A stretch of 64,000 nucleotides of DNA, taken from assembly GCA_001282665.1 (NCBI GenBank), contig LN874944.1, forward strand, positions 235,732 to 299,731. Reading direction: 5' to 3'. A program made the position numbers and the translations under genes. How positions within the stretch are numbered: the first letter of the stretch is position 1; the number at the start of each line of letters is the position of its first letter. Shown piece after piece: positions 8,810 to 17,386 of this stretch. The notes beneath the pieces are model-generated. The model saw only the letters and a list, made by a program, of their open reading frames with translations, made no database searches and had not been told where the DNA came from. The DNA comes from Clostridiales bacterium mt11 (GTDB lineage Bacteria; Bacillota; Clostridia; Tissierellales; Tepidimicrobiaceae).

Positions 8810-10666
8810 GTGCGAATTAGCAAAGGTAATAGAATAGCATTGTCTGGAATATTCATTATAATATCTTTCATTTTAAAAAATACTACTTTAGATGTAATGA
8901 TAGCAAATATATTTATGGTTAATGCAGCAATTGTATCAGGATTTCCTATTGTAAAAAGTGCCTTTTCTGCATTAAGGTATGGGATAGTTGGAATAGATGC
9001 ATTAGTAACTTTAGCTGTAATAGGAGCATTGATTATAGGAGAATACTGGGAGGCAGCTGCTGTTACTTTCCTATTTATGTTAGGAGAGTATCTAGAATCT
9101 AAAACCTTAGAGAAAACCAGATCTTCTATAAAGGCTTTATTAGACTTAGCACCAAATGTATCAAGGGTAGTAAGAGATGGAACAGAGATGGAAATTTCTC
9201 CAGATAAGGTGGTTAAAGGAGATATAGTAATAGTAAAACCAGGAGAAAAAATATCAGTAGACGGAACTGTAGTAGAGGGAAATGCTTATATAAATCAGTC
9301 TACCATTACAGGAGAATCTATACCAGTTGATAAAGGACTTGAGGATACCGTTTATTCAGGAACCATAATTGAATCGGGATATTTAAAGATAAGAGCTGAT
9401 AGAGTTGGAGATGATACTACTTTTGCTAGAATACTTGAGATGGTAGAGGAAGCTCAGGATAAAAAGGCTAAGACTCAGAAGTTTTTAGAAGTCTTTTCTA
9501 AATACTATACTCCTTCAATCATAATACTTGCTATATTATTATTCTTCTTCTCAAAGGATATAGTTTTATCTCTTACACTATTGGTAATAGCTTGTCCAGG
9601 AGCTTTAGTTATATCTACTCCAGTTTCTATAGTAGCTGGCATTGGAAATGGAGCCAAACATGGAGTTCTTATTAAAGGTGGAGAGATAATGGAAAAGCTA
9701 GGAAAAATAGAGGTATTAGCCTTTGATAAGACGGGGACCTTGACGGAAGGAAAGCCTAAAGTAACTAGAATAAAAACTTTTAGTATGGAAGAAGATGAAC
9801 TATTGAAGATAGCTGCTATTGGAGAAACTTACTCAGAACATCCGTTGTCACGAGCTATTAAATCACTAGCAGAGGAAAGATTTGGTTCATTAAATGAGAC
9901 TCCTGAGGAATCAGAAATTATCATAGGGGAAGGCTTAAAGGTAAAAATTAAAGACAAGGAATATCTAATAGGAAATAGAAAGCTATTGTTAGGAAATGAT
10001 ATAGATATAACGGAAGAAGAACTTTATGTAAGGTCAGAAGAAGATCAGGGGCAGACAGTAATATTTGTTTCCGATTTAAAAAATATGTTAGGAGTTATAT
10101 CCATAGCAGATACGGTAAGAGAAGATGCAAAAAAACTTATTAAAAATTTAAAAAATCAAGGTATAAAAAAGGTAGTAATGTTGACAGGGGATAACGAAAG
10201 AGCAGCAGCTCAGATATCAAAAGAATTAGGAATTGATGAATATTACCCAGAGCTAATACCAGAGAAGAAAGTAGAAAGATTAGAAATGCTGCAAAGAGAA
10301 TTTGGACCTACAGCTATGGTAGGAGATGGAGTTAATGATGCTCCTGCATTGGCATTAGCAGATTTGGGTATTGCCATAGGTGGGGCTAGTACCAATGTAG
10401 CTATGGAAACCGCAGATGTAGTATTAATGTCTGATGAGATAAAGAAACTATCTTATGCTATAGGTCTAAGTCGTGCGACAGTAAAAAATATGAAACAAAA
10501 TATATCTTTTGCTATAATAGTAGCAGGTACACTTATAGTAGGAGTATTGAGCAAAGTAGTATTTCTATCAGCAGGAATGCTTATCCATGAATTAAGTGTG
10601 CTATTGGTGATTATAAATGCAGTAAGACTTCTAAGGTATGGAGATAAGGGAAAAAGTAAAGTTTAA
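8810..10666 (+). CDS. P1B-type heavy-metal translocating ATPase with CPG membrane motif
   Basis: A 618-residue metal-export ATPase. It has the TGES actuator loop (residues 167-170), phosphorylation site DKTGT at Asp306, the SEHPLSR nucleotide-site His-Pro and GDGVNDAPAL hinge. The transmembrane metal site reads Cys262-Pro-Gly instead of CPC, CPH or SPC, and the last helix carries HELSVLLVIINAVRLL. That HE-x-S pattern recalls the HEGG(S/T) of P1B-4 pumps more than the zinc or copper groups. No N-terminal HMA domain is fused; a separate HMA protein is encoded just upstream. Start is GTG at 8810 behind CAGGGGGGAG. Substrate is uncertain. Confidence 0.9.
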   Translation: MRISKGNRIALSGIFIIISFILKNTTLDVMIANIFMVNAAIVSGFPIVKSAFSALRYGIVGIDALVTLAVIGALIIGEYWEAAAVTFLFMLGEYLESKTLEKTRSSIKALLDLAPNVSRVVRDGTEMEISPDKVVKGDIVIVKPGEKISVDGTVVEGNAYINQSTITGESIPVDKGLEDTVYSGTIIESGYLKIRADRVGDDTTFARILEMVEEAQDKKAKTQKFLEVFSKYYTPSIIILAILLFFFSKDIVLSLTLLVIACPGALVISTPVSIVAGIGNGAKHGVLIKGGEIMEKLGKIEVLAFDKTGTLTEGKPKVTRIKTFSMEEDELLKIAAIGETYSEHPLSRAIKSLAEERFGSLNETPEESEIIIGEGLKVKIKDKEYLIGNRKLLLGNDIDITEEELYVRSEEDQGQTVIFVSDLKNMLGVISIADTVREDAKKLIKNLKNQGIKKVVMLTGDNERAAAQISKELGIDEYYPELIPEKKVERLEMLQREFGPTAMVGDGVNDAPALALADLGIAIGGASTNVAMETADVVLMSDEIKKLSYAIGLSRATVKNMKQNISFAIIVAGTLIVGVLSKVVFLSAGMLIHELSVLLVIINAVRLLRYGDKGKSKV

Positions 10667-10692
10667 GTTTCCATATAATAGGGGGCGAATTT

Positions 10693-11376
10693 ATGGATTC
10701 TAGTCATAAAGCAGGTAAAAAAAATAAGACATGTATAGAGATGGTTCCTATATTTAACACTTTAACTTATGAAGAGATGATGGAAGTAGCTACGATTACA
10801 AATAGTAGAGAATATAAAAAAGGTGAAATGATATATGTAGCTGGAGATAGAGGAGAGAAGTTATTTGTAATTCATAAGGGTAGGGTTAAAATGACAAGGT
10901 TTTCTAGTTCAGGAAAGGAACAGGTAATCAGGGTTTTAGGGCAAGGAGATTTTATGGGAGAACTTTCCCTTTTTGTCCACCAACCATTGACGGATAATGC
11001 AGAGACTCTAGAAGATACTACTGTATGTATCATAGATGGAGAAAAACTAAAAGGGCTAATGGCAAAATACCCTACCATAGCCCTTAAAGTGTTGGAAGAA
11101 GTAAGTGAAAGACTTGATAGAGCTGAAAACTTAATTGAACACTTAGGAATTCATGATGTGGAAACTAGAATTGCAAGAACTCTATTAGACTTAGCTAATG
11201 ATAGGGGAGAAGTTGTTCTCAAGATGAGTAAAGGGGATTTGGCTTCTCATATAGGTATGAGCCAAGAAACATTGAGTAGAAAGTTATCCTATTTTCAGGA
11301 TAGGGGTTTGATAAAACTAGTAGGTCATAGAAGAATTATTATATTAGATAGGAAAGGTCTAAAAACACTTATTTAA
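10693..11376 (+). CDS. Crp/Fnr-family transcriptional regulator
   Basis: A 227-residue regulator with an N-terminal cNMP-binding beta-barrel (about residues 20-140, with GEKLFVIHKGRVK and GDFMGELSLF) and a C-terminal HTH_CRP domain. The recognition helix SQETLSRKLSYF has the E..SR triad by which FNR reads TTGAT. Only two or three cysteines are present (for example Cys14 and one in VCIID), so an FNR-type 4Fe-4S cluster with four ligands is not supported. It is the last gene of the metal operon, 26 bases after the ATPase, and a matching palindrome lies in the operon promoter. Probable role: effector-responsive activator of this operon. Confidence 0.9.
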   Translation: MDSSHKAGKKNKTCIEMVPIFNTLTYEEMMEVATITNSREYKKGEMIYVAGDRGEKLFVIHKGRVKMTRFSSSGKEQVIRVLGQGDFMGELSLFVHQPLTDNAETLEDTTVCIIDGEKLKGLMAKYPTIALKVLEEVSERLDRAENLIEHLGIHDVETRIARTLLDLANDRGEVVLKMSKGDLASHIGMSQETLSRKLSYFQDRGLIKLVGHRRIIILDRKGLKTLI

Positions 11377-11824
11377 AATATTATATATTGTTTATTTATT
11401 TTTAGGTGGATATATAATAGATATTAAAATTAAGATATAGTAGCAGTTATAAAAGCACTGGGTAGATAGATCATAGTGTTTCCTTATCCTATTTATATTT
11501 CATTAAGGGTATGCTCAATTTTTCTGCTAATACCAATTGAGTTTCCATAACTGATATTTTTTAGGCTAAGATTTTTTGTATAGTTTTAACTTCCTCTATG
11601 GTTTTATTTGTGGGAAGTTTTTTTATTACCTCTTTTAATATCTACTGACTATGTTTTTTATTGTTAATTAATCTGTTGACATTACCCATATTAGAAGTGT
11701 TTAGTATTTATAGTGAATTAAAGAGTTGTTCTTTGATTTATACTGTTGATTGATAGCGTTCCTTGGCTTTATTCTCTAATGATAAGTTATAATAGGATTA
11801 TATAAAAGGATAAAGGATGATTTT
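11377..11824. other. Intergenic region with possible decayed gene
   Basis: No intact gene is visible over about 450 bp. The middle holds a minus-strand frame with two stops that reads like an eroded coding sequence, listed separately. The last 20 bases (AAAGGATAAAGG) contain the ribosome site of the radical SAM gene. Confidence 0.4.
11489..11689 (-). pseudogene. Possible remnant of a small decayed gene
   Basis: On the minus strand an ATG opens 67 codons in one frame, interrupted by only two stops. The segments read as amphipathic helix-like sequence (for example EVIKKLPTNKTIEEVKTIQKILA, then METQLVLAEKLSIP), with codon use like neighbouring genes. The family is not recognised. Chance cannot be excluded because the region is AT-rich; the case rests only on the protein-like look of the frame. 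Confidence 0.25.
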
Positions 11825-12748
11825 ATGTGGGGAGATAAAAGGTATCATACATTAAATTATGAATTAAGAAAAATATTTGGGCAGAAGGTCATGAAACTTT
11901 CCCTAGATGGGGGATTTACCTGTCCTAATAGGGATGGAACTATTGGGGATAAAGGGTGTATTTTCTGTGGGGAAGAAGGTTCCGGAGAGTTTGCTGGCTG
12001 TAGATATTTAAGTATCAAAGAACAGATTGAAGAGCAAAAAGAGCTTTTATCAAAGAAATGGAATACGGATAAGTATATTGCTTACTTTCAGAATTTCACC
12101 AATACCTATTCTTCATATGACGATTTAAGGGAGAAATATTATGCTGCTATTTCCGAGGAAGGAGTAGTATCATTGGCTATTGCTACAAGACCAGATTGTC
12201 TATCTGATGAAGTTATGGATTTATTAACGGAAATAAATGAAAAAACATTTTTGTGGGTAGAGCTAGGGCTTCAAACGATCCATGAAAGTTCAGCTAAATT
12301 TATTAGACGTGGATATCCATTGGAAATCTATAATAAGGCAGTAGAAAAATTGAAGGAAAGGAATATAAAAGTTGTCACTCATTTAATATTTGGATTGCCT
12401 GATGAATCCAAAGAAGATATTTTAGAGTCTGTAAAATACGTGGGAAATACTAATACTTGGGGAGTTAAATTTCATTTATTATATATCCAAAAGGAAACGG
12501 ATTTATATAGATATTATATAAAAAAGCCATTTCCTATTTTCACTAGGGAAGAGTATATTTCATTGGTGGTAGATGGTTTAGAACTACTCCCAGTGGAGAT
12601 GGTGGTTCATAGATTAACAGGGGATGGAAAAAAGGAACTATTATATAAACCTAGATGGAGTTTAGATAAATTAAGGGTATTATCAGGAATAGATAGAGAG
12701 ATGAAGATAAGGAGCTCTTATCAAGGATTGAAATTTCAATCTATATAA
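11825..12748 (+). CDS. TIGR01212-family radical SAM protein (YtqA-like)
   Basis: A 307-residue radical SAM enzyme of the small Elp3-related family found widely in Firmicutes. The 4Fe-4S ligands are Cys33, Cys45 and Cys48 (TCPNRDGTIGDKGCIFC), which is the family's C-x11-C-x2-C variant rather than C-x3-C-x2-C. The SAM-binding core continues with ATRPDCL and a VTHLIFGLPDES motif in the barrel. The function of the family is not settled, though a role in RNA modification has been suggested by similarity. The ATG follows AAAGGATGATTTT, a modest ribosome site. The gene stands alone. Confidence 0.88.
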   Translation: MWGDKRYHTLNYELRKIFGQKVMKLSLDGGFTCPNRDGTIGDKGCIFCGEEGSGEFAGCRYLSIKEQIEEQKELLSKKWNTDKYIAYFQNFTNTYSSYDDLREKYYAAISEEGVVSLAIATRPDCLSDEVMDLLTEINEKTFLWVELGLQTIHESSAKFIRRGYPLEIYNKAVEKLKERNIKVVTHLIFGLPDESKEDILESVKYVGNTNTWGVKFHLLYIQKETDLYRYYIKKPFPIFTREEYISLVVDGLELLPVEMVVHRLTGDGKKELLYKPRWSLDKLRVLSGIDREMKIRSSYQGLKFQSI

Positions 12749-12784
12749 TTACCCTATAGATAAGAAAAGGAAAATAATTTTTTA

Positions 12785-12812
12785 ACACCTATTAACTTCT
12801 AAGCATAATATA
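12785..12812 (+). promoter_or_regulatory. Sigma-K-like promoter of the first LysM gene
   Basis: AAC at 12784-12786, seventeen bases, then CATAATATA (12804-12812) matches the mother-cell sigma-K pattern mACm, N16-17, CATAnnnTA. The same arrangement with the same CATAATATATA core precedes the second LysM gene. Confidence 0.5.
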
Positions 12813-12848
12813 TAGTGCAGATAAATATAAGAAGGAAAGGTGAATAAT

Positions 12849-13565
12849 ATGAGCAGAAATTATAATATAGAACAAACATGTCCTGCGGGAAGCTTTGCTT
12901 ATACAATAAGATCAGGAGATACATTGTATCTATTAGCTAGTAGATTTAATACCACTGTGGAAGCAATTATAGCAATAAATCCTAGAATTAATCCAAACAA
13001 TTTACAAGTAGGCCAAAGTATATGTATACCAGGGGCAACACCACCGCCTCAACCAAGCTGTCCAAATGGAACTTTATATACCGTAAGAGCTGGAGATACT
13101 TTCTTTAGACTTAGCCAACAATTTGGAGTATCAGTCGATGCTCTAATGAGAGCTAATCCAGGGGTTGACCCAACCAGACTCCAAATAGGTCAAATTATTT
13201 GTATACCAAGTGTTGTACCTCCAATGCCACCTTGTCAAAATGGATTTTACTACACAATAAAAGCAGGAGATACTTTATTTGCTCTTAGTCAACAATTTGG
13301 CGTATCTGTGCAGGATATAATTAATGCTAACCCAGGGATAGATCCAAGCAGGCTTCAAATAGGGCAGACCATATGTATACCAAGACCTGTTACTCCAACA
13401 CCTCCATGTTCAAATGGATTTTATTATGCTATAAGATCAGGAGATACTCTATTTAGAATTAGCCAACAATTTAGTGTATCAGTTGATGCTATAATGAGAG
13501 CAAATCCAGGTATAGATCCAAATAGACTTCAAATAGGGCAAATCATATGTATACCCACTTTCTAG
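12849..13565 (+). CDS. Four-LysM-repeat protein, probable spore/cell-wall protein
   Basis: A 238-residue protein made of four LysM domains, each beginning YTIRSGDTLY, YTVRAGDTFF, YTIKAGDTLF or YAIRSGDTLF and ending GQxICIP, joined by Pro-rich linkers. LysM binds N-acetylglucosamine in peptidoglycan or chitin-like glycans. There is no signal peptide, transmembrane segment or catalytic domain. Start is the ATG at 12849, behind GGAAAGG with 8-base spacing; the upstream GTG overlaps that site. With no secretion signal and a sigma-K-like promoter, assembly on the spore surface from the mother cell (as for SafA-type coat proteins) is a plausible inference. Confidence 0.88.
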   Translation: MSRNYNIEQTCPAGSFAYTIRSGDTLYLLASRFNTTVEAIIAINPRINPNNLQVGQSICIPGATPPPQPSCPNGTLYTVRAGDTFFRLSQQFGVSVDALMRANPGVDPTRLQIGQIICIPSVVPPMPPCQNGFYYTIKAGDTLFALSQQFGVSVQDIINANPGIDPSRLQIGQTICIPRPVTPTPPCSNGFYYAIRSGDTLFRISQQFSVSVDAIMRANPGIDPNRLQIGQIICIPTF

Positions 13566-13577
13566 TTAGAAACTTAT

Positions 13578-13602
13578 AAGGAGCTTAAATGCTCCTTTTT
13601 TT
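13578..13602 (+). terminator. Intrinsic terminator after first LysM gene
   Basis: AAGGAGC (13578-13584) pairs with GCTCCTT (13591-13597) around a 6-base loop and runs into a T tract. Confidence 0.85.
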
Positions 13603-13617
13603 CTTAAAGTATTTTTA

Positions 13618-13645
13618 ACAACTATTACCCCTTTTGCATAATATA
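13618..13645 (+). promoter_or_regulatory. Sigma-K-like promoter of the second LysM gene
   Basis: AC at 13618-13619, seventeen bases, then CATAATATA (13637-13645). Spacing and -10 core are identical to the promoter of the first LysM gene, although the intervening bases differ. Confidence 0.5.
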
Positions 13646-13681
13646 TATTGCATAGAATTATATAAAAGAAAGGTGGTTAAT

Positions 13682-14971
13682 ATGAACGGTAATCATGAAA
13701 TTGAAGGAAAATGTCCTTCCGGGAGTTTTGCTTATACAATTAAATCAGGGGATACTCTATTTCAGTTGGCTCGTAAATACAATACAACTGTAGCAGCTAT
13801 TATTGCCATCAATCCAGGGATAGATCCAAATAATTTGAAGATAGGTCAAGTAATTTGCATACCAAAAGCCGCACCAACACCATCATGTCCAAATGGAACT
13901 TTGTATACTATAAAATGTGGAGATACTTTATTTGAGCTTAGTAAGAAATTTAATGTTTCAGTAGAGGCAATAATAAAAGCTAATCCAGGGATAGAGCCAG
14001 AAAATTTACAAATAGGTCAAGTAATTTGTATACCAGGAAAATCGCCAACACCTCCAGTACCAAGCTGTCCAAATGGATTTCTATATACTATAAGGTCAGG
14101 GGACACTTTATTCTTCCTTAGTCAAAGATTCAATGTCTCAGTACAGGCGATAATAAAAGCCAATCCAGGAATAGAGCCAGAAAATTTACAAATAGGTCAA
14201 GTAATTTGTATACCACAAGTAACACCTCCAGTACCAAGTTGTCCAAACGGATTTCTATATACTATAAGGTCAGGGGACACTTTATTCTTCCTTAGTCAAA
14301 GATTTAATGTTTCAGTTGAAGCAATAATGAATGCAAATCCAGGTATAGATCCAAACAATTTACAGATAGGTCAAGTAATTTGTATACCACAAGTAACACC
14401 TCCAGTACCAAGTTGTCCAAATGGATTTTTATATACCATTAGGTCTGGAGATACTCTATTCGCCCTTAGCCAAAGATTTAATGTTTCAGTACAGGCAATA
14501 ATAAATGCCAATCCGGGAATAAATCCAGAGAATTTACAAATAGGGCAGGTAATATGTATACCGCAAGTGTCGTCAGTTCCACCGACACCACCAGCACCAC
14601 CAGTGCCACCGACTCCAAGCTGTCCAAACGGATTTTTATACACTATAAGGTGTGGGGATACTCTATTTGCTCTTAGTCAAAGATTTAACGTTCCAGTGCA
14701 AGCAATAATAAATGCCAATCCAGGGATAGATCCAAACAATTTAATAGTAGGGCAAGTAATTTGTATACCACAGATGGCACCACCAATGCCGCCTTGCCCA
14801 AATGGATTCTACTATACTATTATGGCAGGAGATACTTTGTTTTTCCTTAGTCAAAAATTCAATGTACCTGTACAGGATATAATAAATGCAAATCCAGGAA
14901 TAGATCCAAACAATTTACAAATTGGTCAGGTAATTTGTATACCAAGAAGATGTGTTGTTTATTGTTACTAA
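13682..14971 (+). CDS. Seven-LysM-repeat protein, paralogue of the preceding gene
   Basis: A 429-residue protein with seven LysM domains (YTIKSGDTLF, YTIKCGDTLF, three near-identical YTIRSGDTLF units, YTIRCGDTLF, YTIMAGDTLF), each closing with GQVICIP. Pro-rich linkers join them; the linker before repeat six is longer (SSVPPTPPAPPVPP). No signal peptide or enzymatic domain is seen, and it ends in a Cys-containing tail (RRCVVYCY). Each repeat contains a Cys in ICIP and most a second in SCPNG, so disulfide cross-linking is possible. ATG 13682 is chosen because AGAAAGGTGG precedes it; the frame extends 48 bases upstream without a ribosome site. The internal repeats look recently duplicated at DNA level. 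Confidence 0.88.
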   Translation: MNGNHEIEGKCPSGSFAYTIKSGDTLFQLARKYNTTVAAIIAINPGIDPNNLKIGQVICIPKAAPTPSCPNGTLYTIKCGDTLFELSKKFNVSVEAIIKANPGIEPENLQIGQVICIPGKSPTPPVPSCPNGFLYTIRSGDTLFFLSQRFNVSVQAIIKANPGIEPENLQIGQVICIPQVTPPVPSCPNGFLYTIRSGDTLFFLSQRFNVSVEAIMNANPGIDPNNLQIGQVICIPQVTPPVPSCPNGFLYTIRSGDTLFALSQRFNVSVQAIINANPGINPENLQIGQVICIPQVSSVPPTPPAPPVPPTPSCPNGFLYTIRCGDTLFALSQRFNVPVQAIINANPGIDPNNLIVGQVICIPQMAPPMPPCPNGFYYTIMAGDTLFFLSQKFNVPVQDIINANPGIDPNNLQIGQVICIPRRCVVYCY

Positions 14972-15017
14972 ACCATAAGAAGAGATTATATTAAAAACTA
15001 AGTTTAAAAGAAAAGAG

Positions 15018-15055
15018 AAAATCCAAAAGCCCAATGATTCGGGCTTTTGGATTTT
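15018..15055. terminator. Bidirectional intrinsic terminator
   Basis: A 15-bp perfect stem (15018-15032 with 15041-15055) with an 8-base loop. It is T-rich after it on the minus strand (downstream of the tRNA) and ends in TTTT on the plus strand (downstream of the LysM gene). Confidence 0.85.
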
Positions 15056-15059
15056 AATA

Positions 15060-15136
15060 TGGTGGGCGATATTGGATTTGAACCAACGATCTCCACGATG
15101 TCAACGTGGCGCTCTAACCAGCTGAACCAATCGCCC
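15060..15136 (-). tRNA. tRNA-Val (anticodon GAC)
   Basis: The 77-nt minus-strand sequence folds as a complete cloverleaf. The acceptor stem is GGGCGAT/ATCGCCC, the D arm contains AGCTGGTTA, the anticodon stem CCACG/CGTGG encloses TTGACAT (anticodon GAC), and the T arm has the loop TTCAAAT. Discriminator A and the CCA end are encoded. It decodes GUC/GUU. A -35/-10 promoter precedes it and a terminator follows it. Confidence 0.96.
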
Positions 15137-15154
15137 TTATATACTATAGATAAT

Positions 15155-15183
15155 ATTATAGCATTAGATACACAAGCTTTCAA
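15155..15183 (-). promoter_or_regulatory. Sigma-A promoter of tRNA-Val
   Basis: On the minus strand TTGAAA (complement of 15178-15183), seventeen bases, then TATAAT (complement of 15155-15160). The mature tRNA 5' end lies about 18 bases after the -10. Confidence 0.85.
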
Positions 15184-15306
15184 GGTAAATTGGTATGCAT
15201 ATAACAAAAGTTGATTTTATTGTATATATATATTTGGTTTTAGTGTATAATTGTAGTAATTATTAATATAATAGACGGAATTTAAAATAGATGAAATAAG
15301 GAAAGG

Positions 15307-15634
15307 GTGAGAAGGATAGATGATAATGAAAGAATTTATGATTTATTAGAGAAGATATATATTGAACTTCAAGGAACGAAAGGAGAAGTCGGCGGTTTAA
15401 AGGAAGAAGTAAGTAAGTAGCCTAAAAGGAGAAGTTAATGGCTTAAAGAAGGAGATTAGTGGTTTAAAAGAAGAAGTCAGCGGACTAAAAAATAGGGTTA
15501 CAGTTATCGAAGAGGATCACGGCAGAAAGTTGGAGACCTTGTTCGATGGGTATGAACAAAACTCTGAAAAATTAGATAGAATTGAAGTTAAAGTATCTAA
15601 GCATGAGGAATTTATTTTAAGACGAGTGAGATAG
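15307..15634 (+). pseudogene. Frameshifted coiled-coil repeat protein
   Basis: The two halves together encode a protein of about 105 residues built of short coiled-coil repeats (GLKEEVS, SLKGEVN, GLKKEIS, GLKEEVS, GLKNRVT), then a conserved-looking tail (DHGRKLETLFDGYEQN). Near 15412-15420 the tetranucleotide AGTA/AAGT is present one copy too many (AGTAAGTAAGTAGC), giving a stop TAG. Removing four bases restores the frame through to 15632. The start also looks damaged: the codon at the right distance from GAAAGGG is ATA (15316), with GTG at 15307 the only standard in-frame start. Intact relatives are common hypothetical proteins of Clostridia. Function unknown. A phase-variable switch is an alternative to simple decay. 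Confidence 0.65.
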
Positions 15635-15654
15635 ATACAAATAGGAGGTTTTTT

Positions 15655-16203
15655 ATGGATAAGTTTACATTACTTAAAGAGGAGTCTTTATTACTTATAA
15701 TTGATATCCAAGAGAGATTAGTTCCTGCTATGAAGTATGGGGAACAGGTTATTAAAAACACCAATGTTTTAATTTCAACAGCTAAAGAGATGGACATGCC
15801 AATAATAGTTACGGAGCAATATCCAAGAGGACTAGGACAGACGGTGTCTGAAATAAATGATCGGTTAGAAAATGTCTTAAAATTTGAAAAAACTTTATTT
15901 ACCGCTTGTACAGAGCAAGTAGTTGATGCTTTAAAAGCAACTGGTAGAAAGAAGATAATTATAACTGGTATGGAAGCCCATGTTTGCGTATTTCAAACTG
16001 CAAGGGATTTAATTGGTCTGGGATATGAAGTGTTTATAGTATCTGATGGAGTGTCTTCGAGGCATAAGGAAAATTATAGAAATGGATTAGAACTAATGAA
16101 GAATATGGGAGCAGTGGTTACAAATACTGAAACCGTGTTCTTTGATTTGATGAAGGAGGCGAGTATACCTGAATTTAAAGTATTATCAAAATTGATTAAA
16201 TAG
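15655..16203 (+). CDS. Isochorismatase-family cysteine hydrolase
   Basis: A 182-residue cytoplasmic enzyme with the complete catalytic triad of the family: Asp17 (LIIDIQE), Lys79 (FEKTLF) and Cys111 (GMEAHVCVFQTA). Length and the EAHVCV motif fit the YcaC-like branch, which hydrolyses amide or ester bonds in small molecules (nicotinamidase, isochorismatase and related activities). The real substrate cannot be read from sequence, and no pathway partner is adjacent. AGGAGG precedes the ATG, and a bidirectional terminator follows. Confidence 0.88.
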   Translation: MDKFTLLKEESLLLIIDIQERLVPAMKYGEQVIKNTNVLISTAKEMDMPIIVTEQYPRGLGQTVSEINDRLENVLKFEKTLFTACTEQVVDALKATGRKKIIITGMEAHVCVFQTARDLIGLGYEVFIVSDGVSSRHKENYRNGLELMKNMGAVVTNTETVFFDLMKEASIPEFKVLSKLIK

Positions 16204-16209
16204 GATTAT

Positions 16210-16239
16210 AAAAACTTCCTAGTGCTTTAGGAAGTTTTT
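16210..16239. terminator. Bidirectional terminator between convergent genes
   Basis: A 12-bp stem (16210-16221 with 16228-16239) begins with five A and ends with five T. It sits between the isochorismatase-family gene and the convergent protease gene. Confidence 0.85.
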
Positions 16240-16249
16240 ATGATATTTT

Positions 16250-17107
16250 TTATAACAAGGATATTAGTACTATACTAAATGCAATAAATAAAAATATACT
16301 TATTATTAGAGGTTTGTTGAATATTTTTTCATCAGAAGTTTCCTCTTTCTTACTGAAATCTATATTATTGATCTTAGCCAGTAGCCTAATAAGGGTATGG
16401 ACAACCAAAATAGAAAATACAATAGACATAATAATAGTAAAAAGACTAGGATTAGATGCATAGTCTACATTAGGATTTGGCGGATATAAATAGTCTATAA
16501 ATATGGGAAAGCTATTATTTATAAAGTGAATAATCATTCCAGCATATATGGAATTGGTTGCAAATACTAGGTAACTTGCCACAAATCCAGCAACAAAAGT
16601 ATGGAAAAATTGGAAAGAGTTTAAATGAAGCATTCCAAACATAAATCCATTCATTATAGCAGCTACAAACCTACTTTTGTATCTATACCCATCCAATATA
16701 ATACCTCTCATCAATGTTTCTTCTAGTATAGCAGGGGTAATAGCGGTAAAAATGAGATTACCTATAAATGTAGAATTAGAGTCTTCCGCTATGATATTCG
16801 CTATAGTGTTTCCAAATAGTTTAGTATATATGTTAATTATGGTTACTATAATGGGCAGCATACAAGTCCAAACAGCAATTATAATTATTATACTTTTTAG
16901 GTTCAACAAATTTGGTTTTAAAATTCTTTCACCATGCTCTTTATTGATAAATAGATAGATACTAATTGGAATCAAAAGGGATACATATTGGTAAGCATTA
17001 AAAGGTATAGGAAAAAATTGTACTAATATTGACCATATGAGTACACCCAAATAAAAGAAATTTATTTTATAAATTGTACGACCTTGTCTTAAAACTTTAC
17101 CTTCCAT
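16250..17107 (-). CDS. CPBP (Abi/CAAX-like) intramembrane metalloprotease
   Basis: A 285-residue polytopic membrane protein with about eight hydrophobic segments. It carries all three family motifs: EETLMRG with Glu129-Glu130 and Arg134, FGMLHLN with His161, and HFINNS with His194 and Asn197. These residues form the buried metal site and general base of the Rce1/CPBP proteases. The substrates of bacterial members are mostly unknown; bacteriocin self-immunity is one known role. It stands alone, divergently placed from the activase gene. The ATG has GGAGGC upstream on the minus strand. Confidence 0.9.
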   Translation of the reverse strand: MEGKVLRQGRTIYKINFFYLGVLIWSILVQFFPIPFNAYQYVSLLIPISIYLFINKEHGERILKPNLLNLKSIIIIIAVWTCMLPIIVTIINIYTKLFGNTIANIIAEDSNSTFIGNLIFTAITPAILEETLMRGIILDGYRYKSRFVAAIMNGFMFGMLHLNSFQFFHTFVAGFVASYLVFATNSIYAGMIIHFINNSFPIFIDYLYPPNPNVDYASNPSLFTIIMSIVFSILVVHTLIRLLAKINNIDFSKKEETSDEKIFNKPLIISIFLFIAFSIVLISLL

Positions 17108-17386
17108 AGATGCCTCCTTTTAACCTAATATAAATATTATACATGAAAAATTTGTTTTCTCCAACAGATGTATAAATATATAATAATAGAATGAATAAAT
17201 TAGTATTATTGATAGAAGAATTTGTTAAAGTTTTAGCTAATTATAGAGCTTTATGGGCCATTTGAAATATTTGTAATTTACCACCGATTATGCTATAATT
17301 CATTTAATCTAATGAATTATGTAAATCAAATTGCGTTTTTGTTGTATAGAATAATACAAGGGGGTAGGCAGCTAGACTGCAAAAAT

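Noticed and set aside
14371..14643. Minus-strand 90-codon frame in the second LysM gene
   Set aside because: Shadow of the repeated coding sequence; mirrors the LysM units in antisense.
15004..15207. Minus-strand 67-codon frame
   Set aside because: It lies over tRNA-Val, its promoter and terminator, and has no ribosome site.
17312..17386. Longer N-terminus for the activase-like protein
   Set aside because: The added 25 residues precede the conserved start of the first ATPase domain and have no clear ribosome site; kept only as an alternative.
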